A DNA stretch of 64,000 bases from positions 1-64,000 of the forward strand of contig JBQTIU010000005.1 in assembly GCA_052387815.1 (NCBI GenBank). The letters are read 5' to 3'. The notes below the pieces were generated by a model that saw only the letters and a program-made list of their open reading frames with translations, was not told the DNA's origin and did no database searches. A program made the position numbers and the translations under genes. Of the stretch, positions 22,115 to 31,117 are shown in pieces; within the stretch, counting starts at the first letter, position 1, and each line of letters opens with the position of its first letter. This DNA comes from JBQTIU01 sp052387815. GTDB lineage: Bacteria > Pseudomonadota > Alphaproteobacteria > CACIAM-22H2.

Positions 22115-23341
22115 ATGTCCGCGCGAGCGCGCCTCAAGGCCGACACCGAGCGGCCCCCTCCGGCGGGTCTCGCGCTTTACGCCTGCCGGCCGGAAGCGAG
22201 CCGCGGCCGCTACCATCCCGAGCCCGAAAGCCCGACCCGCTCCGTCTTCCAGCGCGACCGCGACCGGGTCATCCATTGCACGGCCTTCCGGCGGCTCAAG
22301 GACAAGTCCCAGGTCTTTGTCTATCACGAGGGCGATCACTACCGAACGCGGCTCACCCATTCGATCGAGGTCGCCCAGATTGCCCGCACGGTGAGCCGCC
22401 AACTGGGGCTCAACGAGGACCTGACCGAGGCGCTCGCCCTGGCGCACGACCTCGGGCACACGCCCTTCGGCCATGCCGGCGAGGAGGCGCTGGCGACGGC
22501 GATGCGCAAGTTCGGCGGCTTCGACCACAACGCCCAGACGCTGCGCATCTTGACCCAGCTCGAACGGCGCTATGCCGAGTTCGATGGGCTGAACTTGACC
22601 TGGGAGTGCCTCGAGGGCGTAGTCAAGCATAACGGCCCGATGACCGGCCCGCTCGCCGGCGCGCGGCAGGCCGCGGAGCTGCCCGCCGCGATCGCCGAGT
22701 ACGTCGCCCGCCACGACCTCGAACTCGACACCTACCCCAGCGCCGAGGCGCAGGTGGCGGCGCTGTCGGACGACATCGCCTACAACAACCATGACATCGA
22801 CGACGGCCTCAGGGCCGGGCTGTTCAAGGTGGCAGATCTCGCCGAGGTGCCGCTGGTGGGACCAGTGTTCGCCGAGGTCGCCCGCCGCTACTCCGGCATC
22901 GACGAGGGCCGGCTGCGGGCCGAATCGATCCGCCGCCTCATCGATCGCATGGTCACCGACCTGATCGCCGAGACCCGCGCCCGCCTGGCGGACTCCCAGC
23001 CGAAAACCGCCGACGCGGTCCGCCGGCTGGGTCGGCCCATGGTCGCCTTCTCGCCGACCATGGCGACGCACGACCGCGCGTTGAAAGCGTTCCTGTTCGA
23101 GCGCATGTACCGCCACGACAGGGTCAAGCGCATGACCACCAGGGCGCGGCGCGTGGTGGCCGAGCTGTTCCAGCGCTTCCATGCCGAACCCGAATGCTTG
23201 CCGGCCGAGTGGCGGGCGGTGGCCGGCGCCCCCGGGACGGCGGCGAGCGCGCGGCTGGCCGCCGACTATATCGCCGGCATGACGGACCGCTTCGCGCTTG
23301 ACGAGCACCGCCGGCTTTTCGACCCGTTAGATGACTTTTGA
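22115..23341 (+). CDS. dgt: Deoxyguanosinetriphosphate triphosphohydrolase-like HD-domain protein
   Basis: This HD-superfamily enzyme is expected to hydrolyse dNTPs to the nucleoside and triphosphate. The metal-binding His and His-Asp residues are in RTRLTHSIEVAQIAR and LAHDLGHTPFGHAGE, with DDIAYNNHDIDDGLRAG following. The N-terminus SVFQRDRDRVIHCTAFRRL is typical. At 408 residues it is a class 2-type dNTPase. ATG 22115 gives the usual family start (MSARARLKADTERPP). Its stop overlaps the argS ATG by one base (TGATG). Confidence 0.93.
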   Translation: MSARARLKADTERPPPAGLALYACRPEASRGRYHPEPESPTRSVFQRDRDRVIHCTAFRRLKDKSQVFVYHEGDHYRTRLTHSIEVAQIARTVSRQLGLNEDLTEALALAHDLGHTPFGHAGEEALATAMRKFGGFDHNAQTLRILTQLERRYAEFDGLNLTWECLEGVVKHNGPMTGPLAGARQAAELPAAIAEYVARHDLELDTYPSAEAQVAALSDDIAYNNHDIDDGLRAGLFKVADLAEVPLVGPVFAEVARRYSGIDEGRLRAESIRRLIDRMVTDLIAETRARLADSQPKTADAVRRLGRPMVAFSPTMATHDRALKAFLFERMYRHDRVKRMTTRARRVVAELFQRFHAEPECLPAEWRAVAGAPGTAASARLAADYIAGMTDRFALDEHRRLFDPLDDF

Positions 23342-25128
23342 TGAATATTTACAAATACTTCCGTGATGAAATTATCACGGCCGTTGAGGTTTCCGTTGGC
23401 AAGGGCGAACTGCCGCCGATTCCGAACCTAGGACGGTTGACGTTCGCGGTCGAGCCGCCGCGCGAGGCGGGGCATGGCGACCTGTCGACCAACGCGGCCC
23501 TCGTGCTGGCCAAACACGTCGGGATGAAGCCGCGCGATGTCGCGCAAATCCTGGCCGACGGTCTACGGGGCCACCCCGACCTCAGCGGCGCGGAGATCGC
23601 CGGGCCCGGGTTCGTCAACTTGAAGCTGCGGCGGGAATACTGGCACCGGCACTTGGCGGCGCTGCTCAGCGAAGGCGAGGCCTATGCGGCTTCGGTCGTG
23701 GGCGCCGGCGGCGCGGTCAATGTCGAATACGTCTCCGCCAACCCGACCGGGCCGCTGCATGTCGGCCATTGCCGCGGCGCGGTGGTCGGCGAGGCACTCG
23801 CCGCCGTGCTCGAGAAGGTCGGGTTCGCGGTCACCCGCGAATACTACATCAACGATGCGGGCACCCAGATCGACCAGCTCGCGCGCGCGGTCCATTGGCG
23901 CTATCGCGAGGCGCTCGGCGAAGCCCTCGGGCCGATGCCCGACGGCCTTTATCCCGGCGACTATCTCGCTCCGTTGGGCGCGGGGTTGGCGGCGCGCGAC
24001 GGCCGCAAATGGCAAGGCCAGCCCGAGGAAGTCTGGCTGGCCCCGCTCCGCGATTACGCGGTCGCGGCGATGATGGATCTCATCCGCGCCGATCTCGCCG
24101 CGCTCGGCGTGCGCCACGCGGTGTTCACGTCCGAGCGCCACGACGTGGTCGAGCACGGCCGCGTGCAGGACGCGGTCGACCTCTTGCGCTCGCGCGGCCT
24201 CGTTTACACCGGCGTGCTCGAGCCACCCAAAGGCATGAAGCCCAGCGACTGGGAAGCGCGGCCCCAACTCCTGTTCCGGTCGACCAAGTTCGGCGACGAT
24301 GTCGACCGGCCGCTGCAGAAATCCGACGGCTCGTGGACCTATTTCGCCTCCGACATCGCCTACCACCTCGACAAGATGCGCCGCGGGTTCAGCCACATGA
24401 TCGACGTCTGGGGCGCCGATCACGGCGGCTACGTCAAGCGCATGCAAGCGGCGGTCCGCGCGTTCGGCGAGGGCGGCGCCCGGCTCGAGGTCAAGCTTTG
24501 CCAGCTCGTGTCGTTGAGCGACAAGGGCGAGCCAGTGAAGATGTCGAAGCGGGCCGGGACGTTCGTGAGCCTCAGCGAGGTGATCGACCAGGTGGGAGCA
24601 AAGGCGGGGCCCGACCATGCGCCTGGTATCGTCCGGTTCATCATGCTCACCCGCAAGCACGACCAGCACCTCGATTTCGATTTCGCCAAGGTCACCGAGC
24701 AGTCCAAGGACAACCCGGTCTTTTACGTGCAGTACGCGCATGCGCGCACGCGCTCGGCGACCCGCCAGGCCGAAGCGGCGTTCCCCGGCATCGATTTGTC
24801 GAACCAGGCGTTGGCGGGCGCGCCATTGGATCGCCTGTCGGACCCGCACGAGCTCGACCTCATCAAGACGCTCGCCCGCTGGCCGCGGCTCATCGAAAGC
24901 GCCGCCGAGGCCGGCGAGCCGCACCGCATCGCCTTCTATCTGTACGACCTTGCCGCGGCGTTCCACGCCCTGTGGACGCTCGGCAAGCAGGACGGCAACT
25001 TGCGTTTCGTGACCGCGGAGGACCGCGACTTGTCCTTGGCCCGTCTGGCGCTGTTGCGCGGCGTCGGCCTGGTCATCGCGTCCGGGCTGCGGCTGATCGG
25101 CGTCGAGCCGGTCGAGGAGATGCGCTAG
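23341..25128 (+). CDS. argS: Arginyl-tRNA synthetase
   Basis: This class I synthetase charges tRNA-Arg. It shows the N-terminal additional domain, EYVSANPTGPLHVGHCRG with the HIGH-type HVGH, YYINDAGTQID, and the region where KMSKS is replaced by KMSKRAGTF. The C-terminal DALRD-type anticodon-binding domain (YVQYAHARTRS) is present. It has 595 residues. ATG 23341 overlaps the dgt stop; a TTG at 23338 is an alternative. The start is notably AT-rich (MNIYKYFRDEIITAV). Confidence 0.97.
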   Translation: MNIYKYFRDEIITAVEVSVGKGELPPIPNLGRLTFAVEPPREAGHGDLSTNAALVLAKHVGMKPRDVAQILADGLRGHPDLSGAEIAGPGFVNLKLRREYWHRHLAALLSEGEAYAASVVGAGGAVNVEYVSANPTGPLHVGHCRGAVVGEALAAVLEKVGFAVTREYYINDAGTQIDQLARAVHWRYREALGEALGPMPDGLYPGDYLAPLGAGLAARDGRKWQGQPEEVWLAPLRDYAVAAMMDLIRADLAALGVRHAVFTSERHDVVEHGRVQDAVDLLRSRGLVYTGVLEPPKGMKPSDWEARPQLLFRSTKFGDDVDRPLQKSDGSWTYFASDIAYHLDKMRRGFSHMIDVWGADHGGYVKRMQAAVRAFGEGGARLEVKLCQLVSLSDKGEPVKMSKRAGTFVSLSEVIDQVGAKAGPDHAPGIVRFIMLTRKHDQHLDFDFAKVTEQSKDNPVFYVQYAHARTRSATRQAEAAFPGIDLSNQALAGAPLDRLSDPHELDLIKTLARWPRLIESAAEAGEPHRIAFYLYDLAAAFHALWTLGKQDGNLRFVTAEDRDLSLARLALLRGVGLVIASGLRLIGVEPVEEMR

Positions 25129-25869
25129 ATGCTGCCGGTGGAACCGGCTGCCGGCCGGCTGGCGTCCCGCCGCCGCCTGGTGCGATTGCTGCCCCTGGCG
25201 ATCGCGCTGGTGGCGATCGGTGGTTTCGGCGGCGTCGTCGGCTATTACTACATGACCCACTTGCGGGGCGGCGAGGACGGCGTGGCGCCGCTCATTCGCG
25301 CCGAACAGCGCCCGATCAAGGTGCGGCCCGAACACCCGGGCGGCCTCGAGGTGCCGCATCAGGACAAGGAGATCTACAGCCGGGTCGGGCAATTGGCGCC
25401 CGCCGCGCCGACGCCGCTCCCGCCGGGTGTCGAACGCCTGCTGCCGCCGCCCGAAGCGCCGCTGCCGCGGCCGCTCGCCCCACCCGAGATCCCGGCCGTC
25501 GCTGCGCCGCCCCCGGCCATCGCCGTGCCGGAGGCCCCGGCGGCCGGCGCGCCACCGTCGCCTCCGGCCGTCGCTGCGCCCCCCCCGGCCGTCGCCGTCG
25601 CGGGCGGTGCAGGGTTTCGCGTCCAGCTCGGGTCGGTCAAGTCGCCGGAGCACGCGACCCGGGAATGGGAGAAACTGCGCCGCGCCTATCCCGACGTGCT
25701 GGAAAATCTCACGCTCACCGTCGTGCAGGCCGATCTCGGCGAGCGTGGCACGTTCTACCGCATCCAGGCCGGGCCGCTCGGCGACCATGCGACGGCGTCC
25801 GCCATCTGCGCCGCGCTCGCGCCGCACCGCGTCGGCTGCCTCATTGTCCGGCCAGGCTCCGATCGATGA
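25129..25869 (+). CDS. SPOR-domain protein, single transmembrane helix
   Basis: The 246-residue protein has an N-terminal cytoplasmic stub, one helix (LLPLAIALVAIGGFGGVVGY), a long Pro/Ala-rich periplasmic linker and a C-terminal SPOR domain (FRVQLGSVKSPEHATREW, then FYRIQAGPLGDHATASAIC). SPOR domains bind denuded glycan strands at the division septum. It starts directly after the argS stop with no spacer and overlaps nagZ by 4 bp. The association with nagZ suggests a peptidoglycan-related role, and the argS-SPOR-nagZ order is common in alphaproteobacteria. Confidence 0.88.
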   Translation: MLPVEPAAGRLASRRRLVRLLPLAIALVAIGGFGGVVGYYYMTHLRGGEDGVAPLIRAEQRPIKVRPEHPGGLEVPHQDKEIYSRVGQLAPAAPTPLPPGVERLLPPPEAPLPRPLAPPEIPAVAAPPPAIAVPEAPAAGAPPSPPAVAAPPPAVAVAGGAGFRVQLGSVKSPEHATREWEKLRRAYPDVLENLTLTVVQADLGERGTFYRIQAGPLGDHATASAICAALAPHRVGCLIVRPGSDR

Positions 25870-26906
25870 GCGCGCGTCGGGCCCCGCCCCGGTCCGTCAT
25901 CTTCGGCCTCGAGGGGTGCGAGATCGCGCCCGACGAGCGCGACTTCTTCGCCGCTTGCGATCCCCTGGGCTTCATCCTGTTCGCCCGCAATGTGCGCGCC
26001 CCGGCCCAGCTTGGCGCGCTGGTGTCCGACCTGCGTGCCTTGATCGGCCGCGGCGAGGCGCCGATCCTCATCGATCAGGAGGGTGGGCGGGTCCAGCGGT
26101 TGCGGCCGCCGCACTGGCGGGCCGCGCCGGCGGCCGGCAAGATCGGCGCGCTGGCGGCGTCGAACGTCGAAGCCGCAGCCGAGGCGGCGCGGCTCAATGG
26201 CCGGCTGATCGCCGGCGAACTGGCGGCGCTCGGCATCGGCATCGATTGCGCGCCGGTCGCCGATCTGGGCCTGCCCGGCGCCCACGACATCATCGGCGAG
26301 CGCGCCTACGGCCCCGACCCGCACCTGGTGGCGCGGCTGGCCCGCGAGGCGGCCCTCGGGTTGTTGGATGGCGGCGTGCTGCCGGTGGTCAAGCATATCC
26401 CCGGCCACGGCCGCGCCCGGGTCGACAGCCATATCGCCCTGCCGGTTGTCGATGCGCCGCTCGAACTGTTGGACCGCTCCGATTTCGTGCCCTTCCGCGC
26501 GCTTGCCGACCTGCCGTGGGCAATGACGGCGCATGTGCTGTTCAGGGCGATCGATCCCGAACGACCGGCAACGACGTCGCGCAAGCTCATCGCCGAGACG
26601 ATCCGCGGGCGGATCGGCTTCGATGGGGTGCTGATCTCGGACGATTTGTCGATGCCGGCGCTGTCGGGCCGGCTGGCCGAGCGCGCGCAATCGGCGCTGG
26701 CTGCCGGCTGCGACCTCGTGCTCCACTGCAACGGCGCGCTCGAGGAGATGCGCGAACTGGCGGCGGTCGTGCCGCCGCTCGGGTCCGAGGCCGAGCGGCG
26801 CATCGTGCGCGCGGATGGCATGCGCCGAGGCGTCGTCCCTGGCCACAGCCGAGCCACTATGGCGGCCCGGCTGGACGCGCTCCTGGCCGAGGCGGTCCGA
26901 GGGTAG
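25866..26906 (+). CDS. nagZ: Beta-N-acetylhexosaminidase NagZ
   Basis: This family 3 glycoside hydrolase removes N-acetylglucosamine from anhydromuropeptides during cell-wall recycling in the cytoplasm. The catalytic loop KHIPGHGRARVDSH is intact, and LIDQEGGRVQRL, APVADL and VLISDDLSM (nucleophile Asp) are in place. ATG 25866 overlaps the SPOR gene stop by 4 bp (ATGA). It has 346 residues, normal for the family. Confidence 0.95.
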   Translation: MSARRAPPRSVIFGLEGCEIAPDERDFFAACDPLGFILFARNVRAPAQLGALVSDLRALIGRGEAPILIDQEGGRVQRLRPPHWRAAPAAGKIGALAASNVEAAAEAARLNGRLIAGELAALGIGIDCAPVADLGLPGAHDIIGERAYGPDPHLVARLAREAALGLLDGGVLPVVKHIPGHGRARVDSHIALPVVDAPLELLDRSDFVPFRALADLPWAMTAHVLFRAIDPERPATTSRKLIAETIRGRIGFDGVLISDDLSMPALSGRLAERAQSALAAGCDLVLHCNGALEEMRELAAVVPPLGSEAERRIVRADGMRRGVVPGHSRATMAARLDALLAEAVRG

Positions 26907-26909
26907 GCG

Positions 26910-27593
26910 ATGATCGGCAATATTCTTTACATCGCATCGGTGTGGGCGCTGCCGATGCTGATTGCGATTACCTTCCACGAAGCGGCGCACGGCTATGTCG
27001 CCGAACAGTTCGGCGATCCGACCGCGCGGCGCCTCGGCCGAGTGACGCTCAACCCGTTGCGCCACATCGATCCCTTCGGCACGATCCTGCTGCCGGCCCT
27101 GCTGGTCCTCGCCAGTTCGCCGTTCCTGTTCGGCTACGCCAAACCGGTGCCGGTCGATGTCGGGAGGCTCCGCCATCCGCGCCGCGACATGGTGTGGGTG
27201 GCGCTCGCCGGGCCGGCGATGAATCTCGGGCTGGCGATGGCGGCCGCCTTGCTGTATCACGGCCTTGAGTTCCTGCCCCCCGGAGTCGCGGCCTGGGGCG
27301 CCGAAAACTTGAGGCATGCGCTGGTCATGAACGTCATGCTGGCGATCTTCAACATGTTGCCGATCCCCCCGCTCGACGGCGGCAGGGTGGCGGTCGGCGT
27401 GTTGCCGGACGCGCTCGCCTTTCCGCTCGCTCGGCTCGAGCGCGTGGGCATTTTCATCGTGCTAGCCGCCGTCTTCCTGTTGCCGGAGCTCGGGCGCTGG
27501 CTCAAGATCGACCTCGACGTGTTCGGGTGGCTGATCCGCACGCCGATCGAAATCGTCGTCCAGGCGATCGTGCGGCTCGCCGGCCTCGCGTGA
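26910..27593 (+). CDS. Site-2 protease family zinc metalloprotease (M50)
   Basis: This 227-residue integral membrane protein has the catalytic FHEAAHGYVAEQFGD motif in the first helix, NPLRHIDPFGTILLP, FGYAKPVPVD and the C-terminal LPIPPLDGGRV with the third zinc ligand. This matches the short M50 peptidases without PDZ domain. It probably cleaves membrane-embedded substrates, but its targets are unknown. The gene starts 3 bp after nagZ and is followed by scpA after 9 bp. Confidence 0.9.
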   Translation: MIGNILYIASVWALPMLIAITFHEAAHGYVAEQFGDPTARRLGRVTLNPLRHIDPFGTILLPALLVLASSPFLFGYAKPVPVDVGRLRHPRRDMVWVALAGPAMNLGLAMAAALLYHGLEFLPPGVAAWGAENLRHALVMNVMLAIFNMLPIPPLDGGRVAVGVLPDALAFPLARLERVGIFIVLAAVFLLPELGRWLKIDLDVFGWLIRTPIEIVVQAIVRLAGLA

Positions 27594-27602
27594 GAGCAGG
27601 GC

Positions 27603-28433
27603 ATGACGGACCCAACCACGACGTTCGAGGATTCGCCCCGCGCGACCCGCGGCGAGCCGGAACATACTCTGGTGGTCGACCTCGAGGGCTACGAGGGCCC
27701 GATCGACGTGCTGCTCGCGCTGGCGCGCGACCAGAAGCTCGACCTGACGCGCATCTCGATCCTGGCGCTCGCCGACCAGTACCTCGCGTTCATCGCCAGG
27801 GCGCGCCGCCTCAGGCTCGAGATCGCCGCCGATTACCTGGTGATGGCGGCGTGGCTCGCGTACCTGAAATCGCGCCTCCTCCTGCCGCAGCCGGCCGAGG
27901 CGACGAGCGAGCCGACGGCCGCCGAGATGGCGGCAGCGCTCGCCTTCCACCTCCGGCGCCTGCAGGCGATGCAGGATGCCGCCGCGCGCCTCGCGGCCCG
28001 CGCGCAACTCGGCCGCGATGTCTTCCCGCGCGGCGCCCCCGAAGGCATCCGGATGATCGTGCGGCCGGTCTACGATCTGACGCTCTATGACCTCCTCAAG
28101 ACCTATGGCGAGCGCAAGGCGCATCAGCGCCAGGCCCGGCTGGAAATCCTGCCGAGCGACCTTTATTCGATGGAGATGGCGCTCGACCTCTTGACGCGGA
28201 TGCTGGGGCGCATGCCCGAGTGGACGACGCTCCAGGCGTTCCTGCCCCAAGGCGGTGCCGATAACCTCATCGACCGCTCGGCGCTCGCCTCGATGCTCGC
28301 CGCCGGTCTCGAGCTGGTGCGCACCGGCCGCTTGCAACTCCGCCAAGACCGCCCCTTCGGGCCGGTCTATATCCGCAAGGCGCCGGGAAACCCGGTCGCC
28401 GAGTTGTCCCTTGCCGAGAGGTTGCGCCCATGA
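27603..28433 (+). CDS. scpA: Segregation and condensation protein A
   Basis: This kleisin subunit bridges SMC heads during chromosome condensation. Motifs include LVVDLEGYEGPIDVLLALAR, QKLDLTRISILALADQYL and YLKSRLLLP, with the C-terminal winged helix (TLQAFLP, ALASMLAAGLELVRTGRLQL). The 276-residue length is typical. It overlaps scpB by 4 bp (ATGA). No smc gene is in the window. Confidence 0.95.
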   Translation: MTDPTTTFEDSPRATRGEPEHTLVVDLEGYEGPIDVLLALARDQKLDLTRISILALADQYLAFIARARRLRLEIAADYLVMAAWLAYLKSRLLLPQPAEATSEPTAAEMAAALAFHLRRLQAMQDAAARLAARAQLGRDVFPRGAPEGIRMIVRPVYDLTLYDLLKTYGERKAHQRQARLEILPSDLYSMEMALDLLTRMLGRMPEWTTLQAFLPQGGADNLIDRSALASMLAAGLELVRTGRLQLRQDRPFGPVYIRKAPGNPVAELSLAERLRP

Positions 28434-29152
28434 CCGATCCTCGATCCCCGGCCGGCGATGCGCCGGCGGCCGAGAATGCGACCGGAGAGAGCGCACAGGC
28501 ACCCGCCCAGGCGCTGCGCGTCCTCGAAGCCGTGCTGTTCGCGGCCGCCGAGCCGCTCGATTCCGAGGCCATCGCCATGCGCCTGCCGGAGGGCACCGAC
28601 GTCCCGGCGCTGGTTGCCGATCTCGAAGCCCGCTACGCCGATCGCGGCGTCAAACTCGTGCGGGTCGCCGGCAAATACGCGCTGCGCACCGCGCCCGACC
28701 TCAAGGACGCGCTGAAGATCGAGACGACCGCCTCGCGCAAGCCCTCGCGCGCGGCCCTCGAGACGCTGGCGATCATCGCCTATCACCAGCCCGTCACGCG
28801 CGGCGAGATCGAGGAGATCCGCGGCGTCGCCCTGTCGAAAGGCACACTCGATTTGCTCATCGAGGCGGGCTGGGTGAAGCCGAAGGGCCGCCGCGAGACC
28901 CCCGGCCGCCCGGCGACGTGGGTCACCACCGAAGCCTTCCTCGATCATTTCGGCCTCGACCGCCTCGACGACTTGCCGGGGCTCGAGGACCTCAAGGCCG
29001 CCGGCCTCATCGACGCGCGGCCGGTCATCGGCGGCTACCGCGAGGACGACGGCGCGCAACCCGAGGCCGCCGGACCAGGGCGAGGCGGCGAGGGCGCTGG
29101 CGCGACCGTCGATCGCCGGCCGGGCGCGGAGGGCGATGAAGGCCCAGGATAA
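28430..29152 (+). CDS. scpB: Segregation and condensation protein B
   Basis: This winged-helix partner of ScpA has VLEAVLFAAAEPLDSEAIA, RAALETLAIIAYHQPVTRGE and IEEIRGVALSKGTLDLLIEA. The acidic C-terminal tail (AGPGRGGEGAGATVDRRPGA) is low complexity. It overlaps the ABC ATPase gene by 17 bp, so the end of the tail is also the ribosome-binding region of that gene. Confidence 0.95.
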   Translation: MTDPRSPAGDAPAAENATGESAQAPAQALRVLEAVLFAAAEPLDSEAIAMRLPEGTDVPALVADLEARYADRGVKLVRVAGKYALRTAPDLKDALKIETTASRKPSRAALETLAIIAYHQPVTRGEIEEIRGVALSKGTLDLLIEAGWVKPKGRRETPGRPATWVTTEAFLDHFGLDRLDDLPGLEDLKAAGLIDARPVIGGYREDDGAQPEAAGPGRGGEGAGATVDRRPGAEGDEGPG

Positions 29153-30269
29153 GCCCGGCGGCTTGGCGATCGTCGGAGTGGTTCATGCCTTCGACGGCGG
29201 GCCCAAGGTCGTCGATGAGGTCACGCTCCATGTCGGCCCGGGCGAACTGGTCGGCCTCGTCGGTCCTTCCGGATGCGGCAAGACGACGCTGTTGCGCATC
29301 GCCGCCGGCCTCGAGGAGTTGCAGCAGGGCAGCGTCGTGATCGACGGCGCGGCGGTCGCCCACGCCGGTTACGGCGTGCCCACCGAGGCGCGCGGGGTGG
29401 GGCTGGTGTTCCAGGATTACGCGCTGTTTCCGCACCTGACGGTGGCCGGCAACGTTCTCTTCGGCTTGTCGAAACTGCCCGTCCCCGAGCGCCGGGCCCG
29501 CGTGCGCGAGATCCTCCATCAGGTCGGCATGAGCGACTATGCCGACGCCTGGCCGCACCAGCTCTCCGGCGGACAGCAACAGCGCGTGGCGCTGGCCCGG
29601 GCGCTCGCCCCCCGGCCGCGCGTGATGCTGCTCGACGAACCCTTCTCCGGGCTCGATCTGCGCCTGCGCGAGCAGATCCGCGACGACACCCTCCACGTGC
29701 TGAAAACGACGGGTGTCGCGACCCTCATGGTGACGCACGACCCGGAGGAAGCGATGTTCATGGCCGACCGCATCGCGATCATGCGACAGGGCCGGATCGA
29801 GCAGGCGGGCCGTCCGGCCGAGGTTTACGGCCAGCCGGCCAGCGCCTTTGTCGCCTCATTCTTCGGCCAAGTCAACCGGCTGGCGGGCGTGGTGCGGGGT
29901 GGGGTGGTGGGTACGCTGTTCGGCTCGATATCCGCCCCCGGCTACGAAGAGGGGACGCGGGTCGAGGTGCTGATCCGGCCCGAAACGCTCAAGCTCGCCA
30001 TCGTCGGCGACGACGATTCGCCCGCCTGTCCGGCCAAGGTGTTGGCGGCGCGCCTGTTGGGCCGCAGCTCGTGGATCCATCTCTGCCTCGGTCGGCCGGC
30101 GGAGGATAAGCATTGGGCCGGGATCGAGCTTGCGGCCGAGGGGGAGGCCGGGCACGTCCATTTCCATGCCCGCGTGCCGGGACGCTTCCTGCCGCCCGAG
30201 GGCGAAATCCTGTCGGTCGGCCTCGACCCCACCCAAGCCTTTGTGTTCGCGGCCGGCGATCCTACATAA
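29136..30269 (+). CDS. Orphan ABC transporter ATP-binding protein (FbpC/PotA-like)
   Basis: The 377-residue ATPase has all nucleotide-binding motifs: Walker A GPSGCGKTT, Q-loop FQDYALFPHLTV, signature LSGGQQQRVALARAL, Walker B VMLLDEPFSGLD and H-loop MVTHDPEEAMFMADRI. The C-terminal part after about residue 245 is a TOBE-like substrate-control domain, as in ferric-iron (FbpC) and polyamine importers. No permease or binding-protein gene lies nearby, so its partners must be encoded elsewhere. GGAGGG precedes ATG 29136. It overlaps scpB by 17 bp and lies 109 bp before tatA. Confidence 0.85.
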   Translation: MKAQDKPGGLAIVGVVHAFDGGPKVVDEVTLHVGPGELVGLVGPSGCGKTTLLRIAAGLEELQQGSVVIDGAAVAHAGYGVPTEARGVGLVFQDYALFPHLTVAGNVLFGLSKLPVPERRARVREILHQVGMSDYADAWPHQLSGGQQQRVALARALAPRPRVMLLDEPFSGLDLRLREQIRDDTLHVLKTTGVATLMVTHDPEEAMFMADRIAIMRQGRIEQAGRPAEVYGQPASAFVASFFGQVNRLAGVVRGGVVGTLFGSISAPGYEEGTRVEVLIRPETLKLAIVGDDDSPACPAKVLAARLLGRSSWIHLCLGRPAEDKHWAGIELAAEGEAGHVHFHARVPGRFLPPEGEILSVGLDPTQAFVFAAGDPT

Positions 30270-30378
30270 CGGGTACGAGTGCGGCGGTTGCAGGGCTGCG
30301 CCGATTTTGCCACTATCGGCACGATTGCGCTGACCGGCGAGGCGGGGCGTCGATCGGCGGGAACTTGGGAGCGCTGTC

Positions 30379-30624
30379 ATGGGTTCGTTGAGCATTTGGC
30401 ACTGGCTGATCGTGCTGGTGATCGTCCTGTTGCTGTTCGGCGCGGGCAAAATCCCGAAGCTGATGGGCGACATGGCCAAGGGCGTGAAGGCCTTCAAGTC
30501 CGGCCTCAAGGAAGACGAAGAGGCGCCGAAGGCCGAGGCGCAAGCGGCCCCGGGCGCGGCGCCGTCGGCGGCGACGGCGACCATCGCTCACGGCGAGGCG
30601 AAAAAAGAGGCGCCCAAGGTCTAG
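30379..30624 (+). CDS. tatA: Sec-independent translocase protein TatA
   Basis: The 81-residue protein has one N-terminal helix (SIWHWLIVLVIVLLLFGAGK) followed by the amphipathic IPKLMGDMAKGVKAFKSGLK, the pore-forming layout of TatA. The tail is low-complexity Ala/Glu. GGGAG precedes ATG 30379. It is the first gene of tatABC for export of folded, often cofactor-containing, proteins. Confidence 0.95.
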   Translation: MGSLSIWHWLIVLVIVLLLFGAGKIPKLMGDMAKGVKAFKSGLKEDEEAPKAEAQAAPGAAPSAATATIAHGEAKKEAPKV

Positions 30625-30664
30625 CAGGAAGCGGGCCGGGCATTAGAGCCGGTCCGGGTTGGCG

Positions 30665-31108
30665 ATGTTCGACCTCAGTTGGACGGAAATCCTGCTGATC
30701 GGCGTGGCGGCGATCATTTTCATCGGGCCCAAGGAGCTGCCGGGCGCGTTGCGCGCGCTCGGGCGCTGGATGGGCAAGGCGCGGGCGATGGCACGCGAGT
30801 TCCAGAGCAATGTCGACGACATGATCCGCGAGTCGGAAATCGCCGACCTCAAGAAAGAGGTCATGAAGATCGAAAGCGGCGAATTCGCCCGCGAGATCGA
30901 GAAGACGGTCGACCCCCAGGGCGAGCTCTCCGCCGCCCTTGCGCCGCCGGATTTCTCGCCCGCGGAGCCGACCGCGCCGCCGGCGACACCACCGGTCGCC
31001 CCGGTCGACGCGCCGCCGGCAGCGCAGGCACTCCCGGCCGCGCCGCCTGCCGCGCCGCCGGCACCCCTGCCCGAAGCGCCCCCAGCCGCGCGCGACGCGA
31101 CTGGATGA
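30665..31108 (+). CDS. tatB: Sec-independent translocase protein TatB
   Basis: MFDLSWTEILLIGVAAIIFI and GPKELPGALRALGRWMGKAR are classic TatB signatures. The long C-terminal Pro/Ala-rich tail is typical for alphaproteobacteria. The in-frame TTG at 30659 would add two residues, but ATG 30665 matches the conserved start MFD. TatB with TatC forms the receptor for twin-arginine signal peptides. Confidence 0.94.
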   Translation: MFDLSWTEILLIGVAAIIFIGPKELPGALRALGRWMGKARAMAREFQSNVDDMIRESEIADLKKEVMKIESGEFAREIEKTVDPQGELSAALAPPDFSPAEPTAPPATPPVAPVDAPPAAQALPAAPPAAPPAPLPEAPPAARDATG

Positions 31109-31117
31109 CGAGCCCAG

